Counted from the first letter of the stretch, positions 21,476 to 31,012 are shown. The stretch: DNA of 64,000 nt from Pseudomonas sp. p1(2021b) (GCF_020151015.1 NZ_CP083746.1:569001-633000), one strand, 5' to 3'. Program-made: numbers and translations. Notes: a model not told the origin generated them from the sequence alone.

Positions 21476-21862
21476 GGATAGGGCCTTTTCTGTCTGGATT
21501 GCTGCGAATTATCGATCCGGGGTTAAAAATTGCGCAAGTGCTATTTATCAGAGCAATCTTCGCAATCCTCTGCTGCGCCGAATCCGTATCTTTATCAACA
21601 GAATCACTGCCCGGACAACAGTCCACGGCGCCGGCCTCAGGAAGGCCGTCGCGGCCAGCCATCCAACAGGATCCGCCAGGCCCCCGGGCTACACACCGTC
21701 CAGAAGACGGCGTGAGGTGAGCCGGTGTCACAAGCGCCGAGCACGGACGACAATTCCCAAAGGGAGGCCGATGGTCTCCCTTTTTTCATGCCTGGATTTT
21801 CATCCGACTGCCTGCGGGCGCGGTAGACTGCTGGCAGATCCAGCGGTTTTCGAGAGGGCATC
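21476..21862 (+). other. Gene-free leader, possible small RNA
   Basis: 387 bases between the Lrp-type gene and the exported protein hold no convincing open frame. A strong intrinsic terminator on the plus strand stands at about 21760-21787 (GGGAGGCC, GAT, GGTCTCCC, then six T). A terminator with no gene before it suggests a small RNA or an attenuated leader starting in the A+T-rich stretch near 21500-21600. Confidence 0.45.
21760..21787 (+). terminator. Intrinsic terminator
   Basis: Stem GGGAGGCC/GGTCTCCC with one mismatch and a GAT loop, followed by TTTTTT, 75 bases before the ATG at 21863. Confidence 0.75.
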
Positions 21863-22666
21863 ATGACGTCGCGCATTCGGCAATTGGCCGGTATTGGTCT
21901 GCTGGGGTTGGGTATCAGCCTGGGCACGTTGGCCCAGGAGTCCGGCCCGCAGGACCCCAATGGCGGCGCCATGGGCACCTCGCCACTGAATTCGCGAGAC
22001 GAAGTGCGCCAGACCCAGCCGCCTCGCCAGGGTTACTACCAGGATATTCCTCGGCGTGGTGGCCATTGGGACGCGGGCGGGCCCGGGCAGCGCCCGGGCG
22101 GCGATTGGGCCGGGCGCCCCGATGGCCATGGTGATGGCTGGGGGCCGGGGCCGCAGTACCGGCCGGGGCACAGGGTCGACCGATTCGCAGACCGCTACTG
22201 GAAGGTGCCCTACCAGGGGCAGGACTATTTCTATTCCGGCGGGTATTGGTACAGGCCCAACGGTGGCGGCTATATCGTGGTGACGCCACCCTACGGCGTG
22301 CGGGTGGGTTACCTGCCCAGCTATGCACGGGAGGTCTGGGTCGGGGACTCGCTGTTCTTCCTGGTGGCCGACAGCTATTACCAATACCTGGGCGGCGACC
22401 AGGGCTACGTAGTGGTCAACCCACCCAACGTCCTACCGCCACCGGGGCCGGCATTGGGCACCGGCTACGATGTGGTCGCCCACCCATTGTCCGGGCAGAC
22501 ACCCGCGCAACAGGACCAAGACCGTTACCAGTGCCATCGCTGGGCCGTGCAGCAATCGGGGTTCGACCCGGCATCGGCATCTGCCGCCCCGCCGGTGCAT
22601 GTGGCGGATGCCTATCACCGGGCCCTGGGGGCATGCCTGAGCGATCGGGGCTACAGTGTGAACTGA
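21863..22666 (+). CDS. Exported glycine/proline-rich protein, DUF6515-like
   Basis: 267-residue protein with an N-terminal signal peptide (MTSRIRQLAGIGLLGLGISLG, cleavage near TLA-QE). Residues 30-110 are rich in Gly, Pro, Arg and Asp. The second part has repeated aromatic motifs (YFYSGGYWYRPNGGGYIVV, PPYGVRVGYLP, YYQYLGGDQGYVVVNPP) as in DUF6515 proteins. A C-terminal region with YQCHRWAVQQSGFDP and a CLSDRGYSV tail follows, two cysteines that may form a disulphide. Function unknown; periplasmic or outer-surface location is inferred. Confidence 0.8.
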   Translation: MTSRIRQLAGIGLLGLGISLGTLAQESGPQDPNGGAMGTSPLNSRDEVRQTQPPRQGYYQDIPRRGGHWDAGGPGQRPGGDWAGRPDGHGDGWGPGPQYRPGHRVDRFADRYWKVPYQGQDYFYSGGYWYRPNGGGYIVVTPPYGVRVGYLPSYAREVWVGDSLFFLVADSYYQYLGGDQGYVVVNPPNVLPPPGPALGTGYDVVAHPLSGQTPAQQDQDRYQCHRWAVQQSGFDPASASAAPPVHVADAYHRALGACLSDRGYSVN

Positions 22667-22674
22667 AACGCCTG

Positions 22675-23544
22675 CTACACCGGGTCGGCGTGCACCATCA
22701 CGTCCGCCTGTGGATAACGCTGGCGGATCGCCTCGGAGGCCTTCACGCACAGCGCGTGGGCGTCATGCAGAGCCAGCTCGCCTGGCAGCTCCAGGTGCAA
22801 CTGGACGAACCAGCGGTTACCCGAGACCCGTGTACGCAAGTCGTGTGCACCCCTTACCCCAGGGATGGCGCACACCAGCTCGAGCATGCGCTCGCCGATG
22901 TCGGCCGGCAGTTCCTTGTCCATCAGGATCGCCGTGCTTTCGCGCGCGATCTGCACCGCACTCCACAAGATATAGGCGGCGATGCCCAGGCCGAACAAGG
23001 CATCGAGCTGCGGCCAGCCGAAGCGGGCCAGCACCAGGGCCAGCAGGATGCTGCCGTTGAGCAGCAGGTCAGAGCGATAGTGCAGCGAGTCGGCGCGCAC
23101 CGCCGTGGAGCCGGTGGCGTGGATCACCTTGCGCTGGAAGGCCAGCAGGGCCAGGGTCAGCACCAGCGACAACACCATCACGGCGATACCGGCGGCGGTG
23201 TCGCCCAAGGGCTGTGGCGTTTTCAGCCGCTCGACCGCCTGCACGCCGATCAACACCGCGCTGACGCCGATGAACAGCGCCTGGGCCATACCGGCCAGTG
23301 CTTCGGCTTTACCGTGGCCGAAGCGGTGGTCGTCATCGGCCGGGCGCAAGGCGTAATGCACCGCGAGCAGGTTGAGGAAGGAAGCGACCGCATCGAGCGC
23401 CGAGTCGGTCAGGCCGGCCAGTAAGCTGACCGAACCGCTCAGCCACCAGGCCACGGCCTTGCTCAGTACCAACAGGCTGGCCACGGCCAGGGAGGCGCGG
23501 GTGGCCAGGCGCAGCAGGCGTTGGTGTTCGGCGCTGGAAGTCAT
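22675..23544 (-). CDS. Cation diffusion facilitator (FieF/YiiP-like)
   Basis: Inner-membrane zinc/iron exporter family, 289 residues from ATG at 23544 (MTSSAEHQRLLRLATRA). Six membrane helices in the first 215 residues are followed by a cytoplasmic metal-binding domain. The transport-site residues are visible as the DxxxD pair in LTDSALDAVAS and the HxxxD pair in DSLHYRSDLL. This DD-HD site is that of FieF/YiiP, which exchanges Zn2+ or Fe2+ for protons. It starts 22 bases after the lipoprotein gene in the same direction. Confidence 0.9.
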   Translation of the reverse strand: MTSSAEHQRLLRLATRASLAVASLLVLSKAVAWWLSGSVSLLAGLTDSALDAVASFLNLLAVHYALRPADDDHRFGHGKAEALAGMAQALFIGVSAVLIGVQAVERLKTPQPLGDTAAGIAVMVLSLVLTLALLAFQRKVIHATGSTAVRADSLHYRSDLLLNGSILLALVLARFGWPQLDALFGLGIAAYILWSAVQIARESTAILMDKELPADIGERMLELVCAIPGVRGAHDLRTRVSGNRWFVQLHLELPGELALHDAHALCVKASEAIRQRYPQADVMVHADPV

Positions 23545-23566
23545 GCCGGGCAGGTGTTCCCGTCGA

Positions 23567-23986
23567 TCAGGCGGCCGGGGCCAGGCCGTAGGCGGCCAGT
23601 TGCTCGACGCTGCCACGGTGCTGGATCAGCCGTGGGTCGTTAAGCGGCAGGCGCTGGCCCAGTTCGCTTTCAAGGATGGCCTGCAGCTTGGCGTTGTCGA
23701 CCTGGCCATCGGCCTTGATGGCGGGCTTGAGCTTGGCCGGGTCGACATGTGCGGTGGTGCCGCCCGGGTAGTAGATGGCCCCGGTGGCGAAGTCGACGCC
23801 AAAGGCGATCAGCCCCGGGATGACATAGAAGAGGATACCGATGGCGTCCAGGGCGGCGACCACCGGGTCGATCTTGCCTTCGATCTGGCCGCGGCGGTCC
23901 GGGTAGAAAAGGGTGCCGCAGGCGGTGAGTTGGGCCAGCAACGTGGCGATGAGGGCGCCACCGATGATGCGGGAGTGGATGCGCAT
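23567..23986 (-). CDS. Small lipoprotein of unknown function
   Basis: 139-residue protein with a lipoprotein signal: MRIHSRIIGGALIATLLAQ followed by the lipobox LTAC, Cys23. The rest holds a hydrophobic segment (AALDAIGILFYVIPGLIAFGV) and a polar C-terminus. It resembles Pseudomonas proteins often mislabelled as polyribonucleotide nucleotidyltransferase; there is no nucleotidyltransferase motif. Probably co-transcribed with the cation exporter downstream. Confidence 0.75.
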   Translation of the reverse strand: MRIHSRIIGGALIATLLAQLTACGTLFYPDRRGQIEGKIDPVVAALDAIGILFYVIPGLIAFGVDFATGAIYYPGGTTAHVDPAKLKPAIKADGQVDNAKLQAILESELGQRLPLNDPRLIQHRGSVEQLAAYGLAPAA

Positions 23987-24103
23987 GTGAATCTCCGAAA
24001 CGGTAACCCGAAGGAGCAGGCCAAACGCCAGCTCCTGTTGTTCAGACCATGATAAGCCAGGCGTGGTTCGCCGTTATACTCGGACCTCTGTTCGAGGACC
24101 ACC

Positions 24104-26632
24104 ATGATTTCATTACCAATCGATGCCGTATTGCCCGCCTTGCGCCAGGCCCTGGCCGAGCGCGACGAGGCCGTGCTCGAAGCACCGCCCGGCGCCGGCA
24201 AGACCACCCGCGTACCCCTGGCCCTGCTCGATGAGCCGTGGTTGGCCGGGCAGACCATCCTGATGCTCGAGCCCCGTCGCCTGGCCGCCCGCGCAGCCGC
24301 CGAACGCCTGGCCAGCGAGCTGGGGGAGAAGGTCGGCGAAACCGTGGGCTATCGTATTCGCCTGGACAGCAAGGTCGGCCCCACGACACGTATCGAAGTG
24401 GTCACCGAAGGTATCCTCACCCGCCGCTTGCAGGCCGACCCTGCGCTGGAGGGCGTAGGGCTGGTGATCTTCGACGAGTTCCACGAGCGCAGTCTCGACG
24501 CCGACCTTGCCCTGGCCCTGAGTCTCAACGGTCGGGAACTGCTGCGTGACGAGCCGCCGCTGAAGATCCTGCTGATGTCCGCGACCCTGGAGGGCGAACG
24601 CCTTTCGCGCTTGCTCGACGATGCGCCGATCGTCAGCAGCGAAGGGCGCATGCATCCGGTGGACATCCGCTGGAGCCGCCCGTTCCAGCCGGGCGAGTTC
24701 GTCGAGCCACGGGTGGTCGACTGCGTGCTCCAGGCCTTGGCGGAGCAGCCCGGCAGCTTGTTGGTGTTCCTGCCTGGCCAGGCCGAGATCCGCCGCGTAC
24801 ACCAGGCGTTGCAGGAAACGCTGGGCGAACGCCCCGACATCCTGCTTTGCCCGTTGCATGGCGAGCTGGACCTCAACGCCCAGCGCGCGGCCATCGATCC
24901 CGCTCCCCAGGGGCTGCGCAAGGTCGTGCTGGCCACCAACATCGCCGAGACCAGCCTGACCATCGACGGCGTGCGCGTGGTGATCGACGCAGGGCTGGCG
25001 CGGGTGCCGCGTTTCGACCCGGGCAGCGGCATGACCCGCCTGGACACCCAGCGCATCTCCCGCGCCAGCGCCACCCAGCGCGCCGGCCGTGCCGGGCGCC
25101 TGGAGCCGGGCGTCTGCTATCGGTTATGGTCCGAGGCCCAGCACGACCAGCTGGCGGCCCACGGCAGCGCCGAGATCCTGCAGGCCGACCTGGCCGGGCT
25201 GGCCTTGCAGCTGGCGCGCTGGGGCGTGACGGCGGACCAGCTGCGTTGGCTCGACCCGCCACCCGCTGCCGCCCTGGCTCAGGCCCAGGACCTGTTGGCA
25301 CGCCTGAAAGCCTACAAGCCCGGCAGCCGGGAAAGCCTCAGCGAACATGGCCTGGCCATGGCCGAGCTGCCAGCTCACCCGCGTATCGCCCATTTGTTGC
25401 TGCGCGGCCAGGACCTGGGCTTGGCGCAGATGGCCTGTGACGTAGCGGCGCTGCTGGGAGAGCGGGATATCCAGCGTGGTGGCGGCGCCGACTTGCACAG
25501 CCGCCTGGCCTTGGTCAGCGGGGAAAGCAAGGCGGCCCGGGGCGGGCAGGGCGGTGTGCAGCGTGCGCGACAGTTGGCCAGGCAGTACCGAGGCTTGCTC
25601 CGCGGCAAGGCTGGGGCCTCGGTTGCCGACCCGGAGCACCCACGCTGGTTGGGTGCGTTGCTGGCCTTGGCCTACCCGGACCGCATCGCCCAGCAGCGTC
25701 GCGAAGGCGGGGCCGAATATCGCCTGGCCAACGGCCGCGCCGCGCTGTTCGCCGAGGTCGATGCGCTGATGAAATGTCCCTGGCTGGTCATCGCCGACCT
25801 GGGCAGCCGTCAGGGCCAGCGGGAAGAGCGGATCTACCTGGCGACCGAATTCGACCCGACGTTGCTCGAGGATGTGCTCGCCGAGCAGGTCGAGCGGGTC
25901 GATATTCTGGAGTGGGACGAGCGCGAGCAGGTCCTGCGTGCCGAGCGTCAGGCCAAGGTCGGCGAGCTGGTGCTAAGCCGTGAGCCGTTGCCCGGCCTGG
26001 ACGATGAGGCGCGAGCCAAGGCGTTGCTCGGGCTGGTGCGGCGCAAGGGCCTCAACCTGCTGACCTGGACGCCGGAGCTGCGCCAGTGGCAGGCGCGGGT
26101 GGCGCTGCTGCGGCAGCTGGATCTGGAGGCTAGCGGTGAAAGCCAATGGCCGGACCTGTCCGACGAAGCACTGCTCGCCAGCCTGGAGGATTGGTTGCAG
26201 CCCTACCTGGGCAAGGTCTCGCGCCTGAGCCACTTCGCCCAGCTGGACCTGGCATCGATGCTGCGCAACCTGCTGCCCTGGCCATTGCCGCAGCGCCTGG
26301 ACGAATGGGCGCCGGCGCACCTGACCGTGCCCTCCGGCTCGAACATTCGCCTGGACTACAGCGAAACCCCGCCGATCCTCGCCGTGCGCCTGCAGGAGCT
26401 GTTCGGCTTGGCCGATACACCGCGCATCGCCCAGGGCCGCCAGCAGGTGAAATTGCACCTGTTGTCACCGGCACGGCGACCGGTGCAGGTTACCCAGGAC
26501 CTGGCCAACTTCTGGCGCACGACCTATTCGGAGGTGAAGAAAGACCTCAAGGGGCGCTATCCCAAGCACTACTGGCCAGATGACCCGCTGGTGGCCGAGG
26601 CCACCGCGCGGGCCAAGCCCAGGGGCACCTGA
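24104..26632 (+). CDS. hrpB: ATP-dependent helicase HrpB
   Basis: DEAH-type RNA-helicase-like protein of 842 residues. Walker A is APPGAGKTTRV (residues 28-37), motif II is DEFHERSLDADL, motif III is LLMSATLEGERL, and motif VI is QRAGRAGRLEPGVCYRLW. The C-terminal HrpB domain is present. E. coli HrpB is non-essential and of unclear role. ATG at 24104 follows GAGGACCACC. Transcribed divergently from the lipoprotein gene. Confidence 0.95.
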   Translation: MISLPIDAVLPALRQALAERDEAVLEAPPGAGKTTRVPLALLDEPWLAGQTILMLEPRRLAARAAAERLASELGEKVGETVGYRIRLDSKVGPTTRIEVVTEGILTRRLQADPALEGVGLVIFDEFHERSLDADLALALSLNGRELLRDEPPLKILLMSATLEGERLSRLLDDAPIVSSEGRMHPVDIRWSRPFQPGEFVEPRVVDCVLQALAEQPGSLLVFLPGQAEIRRVHQALQETLGERPDILLCPLHGELDLNAQRAAIDPAPQGLRKVVLATNIAETSLTIDGVRVVIDAGLARVPRFDPGSGMTRLDTQRISRASATQRAGRAGRLEPGVCYRLWSEAQHDQLAAHGSAEILQADLAGLALQLARWGVTADQLRWLDPPPAAALAQAQDLLARLKAYKPGSRESLSEHGLAMAELPAHPRIAHLLLRGQDLGLAQMACDVAALLGERDIQRGGGADLHSRLALVSGESKAARGGQGGVQRARQLARQYRGLLRGKAGASVADPEHPRWLGALLALAYPDRIAQQRREGGAEYRLANGRAALFAEVDALMKCPWLVIADLGSRQGQREERIYLATEFDPTLLEDVLAEQVERVDILEWDEREQVLRAERQAKVGELVLSREPLPGLDDEARAKALLGLVRRKGLNLLTWTPELRQWQARVALLRQLDLEASGESQWPDLSDEALLASLEDWLQPYLGKVSRLSHFAQLDLASMLRNLLPWPLPQRLDEWAPAHLTVPSGSNIRLDYSETPPILAVRLQELFGLADTPRIAQGRQQVKLHLLSPARRPVQVTQDLANFWRTTYSEVKKDLKGRYPKHYWPDDPLVAEATARAKPRGT

Positions 26633-26646
26633 CATAGCGGGCCAGG

Positions 26647-27150
26647 TCAGCCCACGCGTTCGATCAGGAATTCGTGGGCCACGCCTTCTTCGACATTCAG
26701 GTGGTAATAGGCACCTCGGTCGCGGTGGGGCGTGTCCGCGATGGCCTTGACCTGATGCCCTCGGTGATCGCGCCAGCGGCAGTGCAGGCCCTTCTCGGTC
26801 CAATTCACTGGTTCCAGCTTCCAGAAGTCGGTGACATCGGCGACTTCGTATAGCCCTAGGTAGCCGTTGCGACTGATGCCCAGCTTCTGGTTCGCTCGCC
26901 AACCCGTACCGGTTATGACGACGTGGTAGCGGCCTTCGGCACGGGAGTGGAACGCGAAATGGAACACCGGAGACACCTTGTTCCCACCCGCTTGTAGCCA
27001 GTCATCCTCGGGGCTCAAGCCCCAGTGGAACTTGTCGTCGCTGCGGCTTAGCCGCAACGGGACCGGCCGCCCATCGACCAGCATATAGATTCGTCCCTGG
27101 AATGCCTCGAGTGTCTCGCTGATCGCCAGGGGTGGATTGACGTCTGTCAT
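26647..27150 (-). CDS. Unrecognised protein (167 aa), beta-rich
   Basis: Soluble protein starting MTDVNPPLAISETLEAF at 27150; AAGGAG stands 7 bases upstream, so this start is preferred over 27168. The composition (many Trp, Tyr, Gly, alternating hydrophobic strands such as GRYHVVITGTGW and YLGLYEVADVTDFWKLEPV) suggests an all-beta fold. There is no signal peptide. I do not recognise a family. It ends 14 bases after hrpB, facing it. Confidence 0.7.
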   Translation of the reverse strand: MTDVNPPLAISETLEAFQGRIYMLVDGRPVPLRLSRSDDKFHWGLSPEDDWLQAGGNKVSPVFHFAFHSRAEGRYHVVITGTGWRANQKLGISRNGYLGLYEVADVTDFWKLEPVNWTEKGLHCRWRDHRGHQVKAIADTPHRDRGAYYHLNVEEGVAHEFLIERVG

Positions 27151-27258
27151 GGAAGTCTCCTTGTCCATTCAAGGGCAGCTGCGGTGCTGCCCGTCGACCG
27201 AGTCTGCGAGCCGGTACCGGTGAATGGAGGCGGGAAACAGTACGTCGGGCGGGGCGGC

Positions 27259-27915
27259 TCACGCGCCGGCTTCGCCCTCCAGCAGCATGAACAGGCGGTA
27301 CAGCACCACGCTGCTGAACAGCTGCAGGAAGCCGCTGAGGCTGTCCAGCGCCAGTTGCACGCCCGGCTGCGGCTCGGGGAAGGCCATCAGCAGCAGGCCG
27401 TCGAGCAGCCACAGCGGTGCCAGTACGGCGAGCATGCAGATCAGGATGCGCATGAAGTGCCCGGTGGTCATCCGGGCGCTCTCGCGCATGGCCTGTACCA
27501 CCGGCAGGCCACGCAGCACCAGCAGGTACTCGGCGAACACCAGGTTGATCATGATCCACACGCCCGGGAAGATGAACAGCGCCAGGCCCGCCATGATCAG
27601 CAGCGAGCTGATGAGGATCAGCAGGGCCAGGGCCGGCCACAGCTGCACGGCGCGGGCGAACAGGTTGCGCTTGGCGATGTCCTGGCCGTTGCTGCGGGTG
27701 TCCATGTAAAGAATCAGGGCGGCGCTGTACAGCGGGTAGAACAACAGGCTGACCAACATGCCGTAGGCCGGGGAGGCCTCATCGCCCAGCTGGCGGTACA
27801 GCAATTGGGTGCACAGGGCTTCGGCCGCGACCAAGGGCAGGCACAGCTGAATGATGTTCACCAGGTGGCGGCGGAAGAAGTACAGGGAGTCGCGCAGGAC
27901 GCTCAGCGGATTCAT
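27259..27915 (-). CDS. YciC-family inner-membrane protein
   Basis: 218-residue protein with about six hydrophobic helices (ALALLILISSLLIMAGLALFIFPGVWIMINLVFAEYLLV region), matching UPF0259/YciC. The conserved FPGVWIMINLVFAEYL motif is clear. Function unknown. Starts MNPLSVLRDSLYFFRRH. Confidence 0.85.
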   Translation of the reverse strand: MNPLSVLRDSLYFFRRHLVNIIQLCLPLVAAEALCTQLLYRQLGDEASPAYGMLVSLLFYPLYSAALILYMDTRSNGQDIAKRNLFARAVQLWPALALLILISSLLIMAGLALFIFPGVWIMINLVFAEYLLVLRGLPVVQAMRESARMTTGHFMRILICMLAVLAPLWLLDGLLLMAFPEPQPGVQLALDSLSGFLQLFSSVVLYRLFMLLEGEAGA

Positions 27916-28069
27916 CGGGTCTATATCGCATGGCAGAAAAAGCAGGGCGTAACTTTAGCCCAGTCCGCCGCTCGCTGAAAAAAGTTTCACCCTTTGGCTG
28001 ATTGATTCCGTCGCCCGCGACCCCCATCTTTGACGCTATCCGATGTTCGCCCTGTGCACGAGGTAGCCA

Positions 28070-28801
28070 ATGAATACTGAAGAGCAAACCCTGATCGATG
28101 GCCTGTTCGGCCGCATCAAGCAAGCCGAGGATGCCGGCCAGGCCCGCGATGCCCAGGCGCAGTCTCGCATCGAGGAACACCTGCGCCAGCAGCCGGCAGC
28201 GCCGTATTACATGGCCCAGGCGATCCTGGTCCAGGAGGCTGCTATCAAGCGTCTGGACGAGCAGAACAAGCAGCTCGAGGCCGAACTCAAGCAGGCCCGG
28301 GCGCAAGCTGAGGCGAGCCGCAGTGGCAGTGGTGGCGGGGGCTTCCTGTCGGGGCTGTTCGGTGGCGGTGCGCGCGAGGCCGCGCCGGCGCCCCAACCCC
28401 AGCGCCCGGCCGCGCCGGTGGCCTCCGGTGGTGGCTGGCGCGAGCCGTCGGCGCCAGGTTTCGGTCAACGCCAGCAGCCTGCCTTCAATGCCGCGCCGGC
28501 GCGCAGTGGCGCCAGCAGCTTCCTGGGCGGTGCCATGCAGACGGCCGCCGGTGTGGCCGGTGGCGTGCTGCTGGCACAAGGCATCAGCAGCTTGTTCAAC
28601 CATGGCGCCCAGCCCGAGGAAGTGGTCGAGGTGATCAAGGAAGAACCGGCGCCGGCCAGCGACAACGGCGGCTGGACCGACCAGGGTAGCCAACCCCAGG
28701 TGGCCGACAACGGTGACTACGGCTACGACCAGGGCTTTGCGGACAGCGACTACGGCAGCGATGGCGGTGGCTTCTTCTCCGACGACGACACCTTCGTCTG
28801 A
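28070..28801 (+). CDS. DUF2076 domain protein
   Basis: 243-residue protein starting MNTEEQTLIDGLFGRIKQAE, the DUF2076 signature. A helical first part (to about 80) is followed by a Gly/Ala/Pro-rich middle with a small glycine-zipper-like segment (AGVAGGVLLAQGISSLF) and an acidic tail (DSDYGSDGGGFFSDDDTF). Members are reported at the periphery of the cell envelope without known activity. Confidence 0.85.
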   Translation: MNTEEQTLIDGLFGRIKQAEDAGQARDAQAQSRIEEHLRQQPAAPYYMAQAILVQEAAIKRLDEQNKQLEAELKQARAQAEASRSGSGGGGFLSGLFGGGAREAAPAPQPQRPAAPVASGGGWREPSAPGFGQRQQPAFNAAPARSGASSFLGGAMQTAAGVAGGVLLAQGISSLFNHGAQPEEVVEVIKEEPAPASDNGGWTDQGSQPQVADNGDYGYDQGFADSDYGSDGGGFFSDDDTFV

Positions 28802-28873
28802 CGCCTCTGGCATACTGGCGCGCATTGGGGGCTGCTGCCGTGCAGCCCCGTTCACGCAGCCAGAGAGGTCAGG

Positions 28874-29353
28874 GTGAAGAAGATCGCGTTGTTCGCCGAT
28901 GTGCAGAACCTCTACTACACCGTGCGCCAGGTGCATGGCTGCCACTTCGACTACGCCGCGCTCTGGGCCGATGTCAGTCGCCAGGGGCAGATCGTCGAGG
29001 CGGTGGCCTATGCCATCGACCGCGGTGACAGCAAGCAGCAACAGTTCCAGCAGATCCTGCGCAACCTGGGCTTCGAGGTGCGGCTCAAGCCGTTCATCCA
29101 GCGCAGCGATGGCTCGGCCAAGGGGGATTGGGACGTGGGTATCACCCTGGATGTCATCGATGCCGCCAGCCGGGTCGACCAGGTGGTGCTGGCCTCCGGC
29201 GATGGCGACTTTGATTTACTGATGGAGCGGGCCAACCAGCGTCATGGCGTCGAGACGGTGGTCTATGGGGTGCCTGGGCTTACCGCGCTGTCGTTGATTC
29301 GCGCGGCCAGCCGGTACGTGCCGATCGAGGGGCAGCTTTTGCTGCGCCATTGA
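28874..29353 (+). CDS. NYN-domain (LabA/DUF88-like) protein
   Basis: 159-residue putative RNase of the PIN-like NYN fold. Acidic motifs are FADVQNL (Asp9), GDWDVGITLDVIDA and SGDGDFDLLMERA. It starts with GTG at 28874 after AGAGAGGTCAGG. In the family these acidic residues bind metal for RNA cleavage; the substrate is unknown. Confidence 0.87.
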   Translation: MKKIALFADVQNLYYTVRQVHGCHFDYAALWADVSRQGQIVEAVAYAIDRGDSKQQQFQQILRNLGFEVRLKPFIQRSDGSAKGDWDVGITLDVIDAASRVDQVVLASGDGDFDLLMERANQRHGVETVVYGVPGLTALSLIRAASRYVPIEGQLLLRH

Positions 29354-29377
29354 GCCCACATGGCCAGCGTCGTACCT

Positions 29378-29417
29378 GTAGGAGCGGGCTTGTCCCGCGA
29401 TAGGCCAGCACAGGCAA
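29378..29417. repeat. Single REP element
   Basis: CTGTAGGAGCGGGCTTGTCC followed by CGCGATAGGCCAGCACAGG stands between two converging genes. Confidence 0.75.
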
Positions 29418-29423
29418 TTAAAT

Positions 29424-29882
29424 TCAGGCCTTCCTACCGTTGCCCTCTAGCTGCCCAAGCGGCACCCGCCGCTCCACGGCGCTGGACAGAATGATCGAGG
29501 TCTTGCTGAAGCCCAGCTGCGACACTTGGTTGATCAATGCCTCCAGCTCATTCATCGACCCCACGGCTGCCTGCATGATCACGCAGGGGTCGCCCGTCAC
29601 CCGATGGCATTCGGTGAGCTGCGGGATCCGCGTCAGCGCGTTGTAGGCCTGCTGGTTGCCGTGGCTGGCCAGGCGCAGTTCGATCACGCACTGGATCGGC
29701 AGGCCGATCTTCTCCAGGTCGACCTTGGCGGTGTACCCGGTGATTACCCCGCTGGCCTCCAGCTTGGCCACCCGCTCGGCCACCGCCGGCGCGGACAGAT
29801 TCACCTGGCGAGCCAGTTGCGCGTAGGTGGCTCGGCCGTTTTCCAGCAGGGCGGCGAGCAGCATGCGGTCGTACTTGTCCAT
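29424..29882 (-). CDS. Lrp/AsnC-family regulator, probably of the EamA gene
   Basis: 152 residues from ATG at 29882 (MDKYDRMLLAALLENGRATYAQLARQ), with a helix-turn-helix (VNLSAPAVAERVAKLE) and a RAM domain (HRVTGDPCVIMQAAV). It is divergent from the EamA-type exporter at 30037 with 154 bases between. That arrangement is typical of a regulator controlling an amino-acid or metabolite exporter. Confidence 0.88.
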   Translation of the reverse strand: MDKYDRMLLAALLENGRATYAQLARQVNLSAPAVAERVAKLEASGVITGYTAKVDLEKIGLPIQCVIELRLASHGNQQAYNALTRIPQLTECHRVTGDPCVIMQAAVGSMNELEALINQVSQLGFSKTSIILSSAVERRVPLGQLEGNGRKA

Positions 29883-30036
29883 GATCGTTCCTGTCTGCCT
29901 TGCAATCCACGGCCAAGCCCTCGCATAACCGTTCATTGCAAAGTGTATTGGTCATTTAAAGCTGTTTTGTAACTTAAGTTTGCGCGAGGCCCTTTCTAAA
30001 CTAAGTCACCCGTAAACGGATTTCGAGTGTTTTCCC

Positions 30037-30957
30037 ATGCCTGCTTCCCGTCCTGCCCCGTTGTTGCTCATCGGCGCCTTTCTGGCCCTCTATTTGGTCT
30101 GGGGTTCCACCTACCTGTTCATTCGTATCGGCGTCGAGTCCTGGCCGCCGATGCTCATGGCCGGGGTGCGTTTCGTCATCGCCGGCAGCCTGTTGTATGG
30201 CTTCCTGCGCTGGCGTGGCGTACCTGCCCCGACCTGGCCCCAGTGGCGTGCGGCCGGGGCGATCGGTTTTCTGCTGCTCAGCTGCGGCAATGGCGGTGTG
30301 ACCCTGGCCGAGCATGCCGGCGTGGCATCGGGCGTCGCGGCACTGGCGGTGGCGACGGTGCCGCTGTTCACCCTGGTGTTCGGCTTGCTGTTCGGGCATC
30401 GCAATTCGCGTCTGGAGTGGGCGGGTATCGTGCTCGGCCTGGTCGGCATCGGCATGCTCAACCTGGGCTCGAACCTGCAGGCCAGCCCCATGGGGGCGGC
30501 GTTGATCCTGTTCGCCGCAGCCGCCTGGGCCTTTGGCTCGGTGTGGAGCAAGAGCCTGCCATTGCCCCAAGGCGCCATGGCCAGTGCCGCCGAAATGCTG
30601 GTCGGTGGGGCTGCGCTGTTGATCGGCAGCGCGGTCAGCGGTGAGCGCCTGGTGCAGATGCCGACCCCGGCGGGCTGGGGCGCGCTGGCGTACCTGGTGT
30701 TCTTCGGTTCGATCCTGGCGTTCAGCTCCTACATGTACCTGCTCAAGCACGTGCGCCCGGCGGCGGCCACCAGCTATGCGTACGTCAACCCGGCGGTGGC
30801 GGTGCTGCTGGGGATCGTCTTCGCCGGCGAGCGGATCGGCGCCGAGGAATGCGTGGCGATGGCGGTGATCATCGGGGCTGTGGTGCTGATCGGCCTGCCG
30901 CAGTGGCGCAAGGCTCCCGAGCCGCCGGCACCGTTGAAGGGCGAAATGTGCAAGTAA
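30037..30957 (+). CDS. EamA/DMT-family exporter (YedA-like)
   Basis: 306-residue inner-membrane protein with ten hydrophobic segments in two EamA repeats. The first opens with LIGAFLALYLVWGSTYLFIRIGVE and the second with WGALAYLVFFGSILAFSSYMYLLK. The layout is that of YedA and related metabolite exporters. Likely substrate is an amino acid or similar compound, as its divergent neighbour is an Lrp-family regulator; this is inference. Confidence 0.87.
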   Translation: MPASRPAPLLLIGAFLALYLVWGSTYLFIRIGVESWPPMLMAGVRFVIAGSLLYGFLRWRGVPAPTWPQWRAAGAIGFLLLSCGNGGVTLAEHAGVASGVAALAVATVPLFTLVFGLLFGHRNSRLEWAGIVLGLVGIGMLNLGSNLQASPMGAALILFAAAAWAFGSVWSKSLPLPQGAMASAAEMLVGGAALLIGSAVSGERLVQMPTPAGWGALAYLVFFGSILAFSSYMYLLKHVRPAAATSYAYVNPAVAVLLGIVFAGERIGAEECVAMAVIIGAVVLIGLPQWRKAPEPPAPLKGEMCK

Positions 30958-31012
30958 GATGGGGCGTTGCGGTAAACTGCCGCCTTCGCTGAACCCCCCT
31001 GACGGTATCTCC

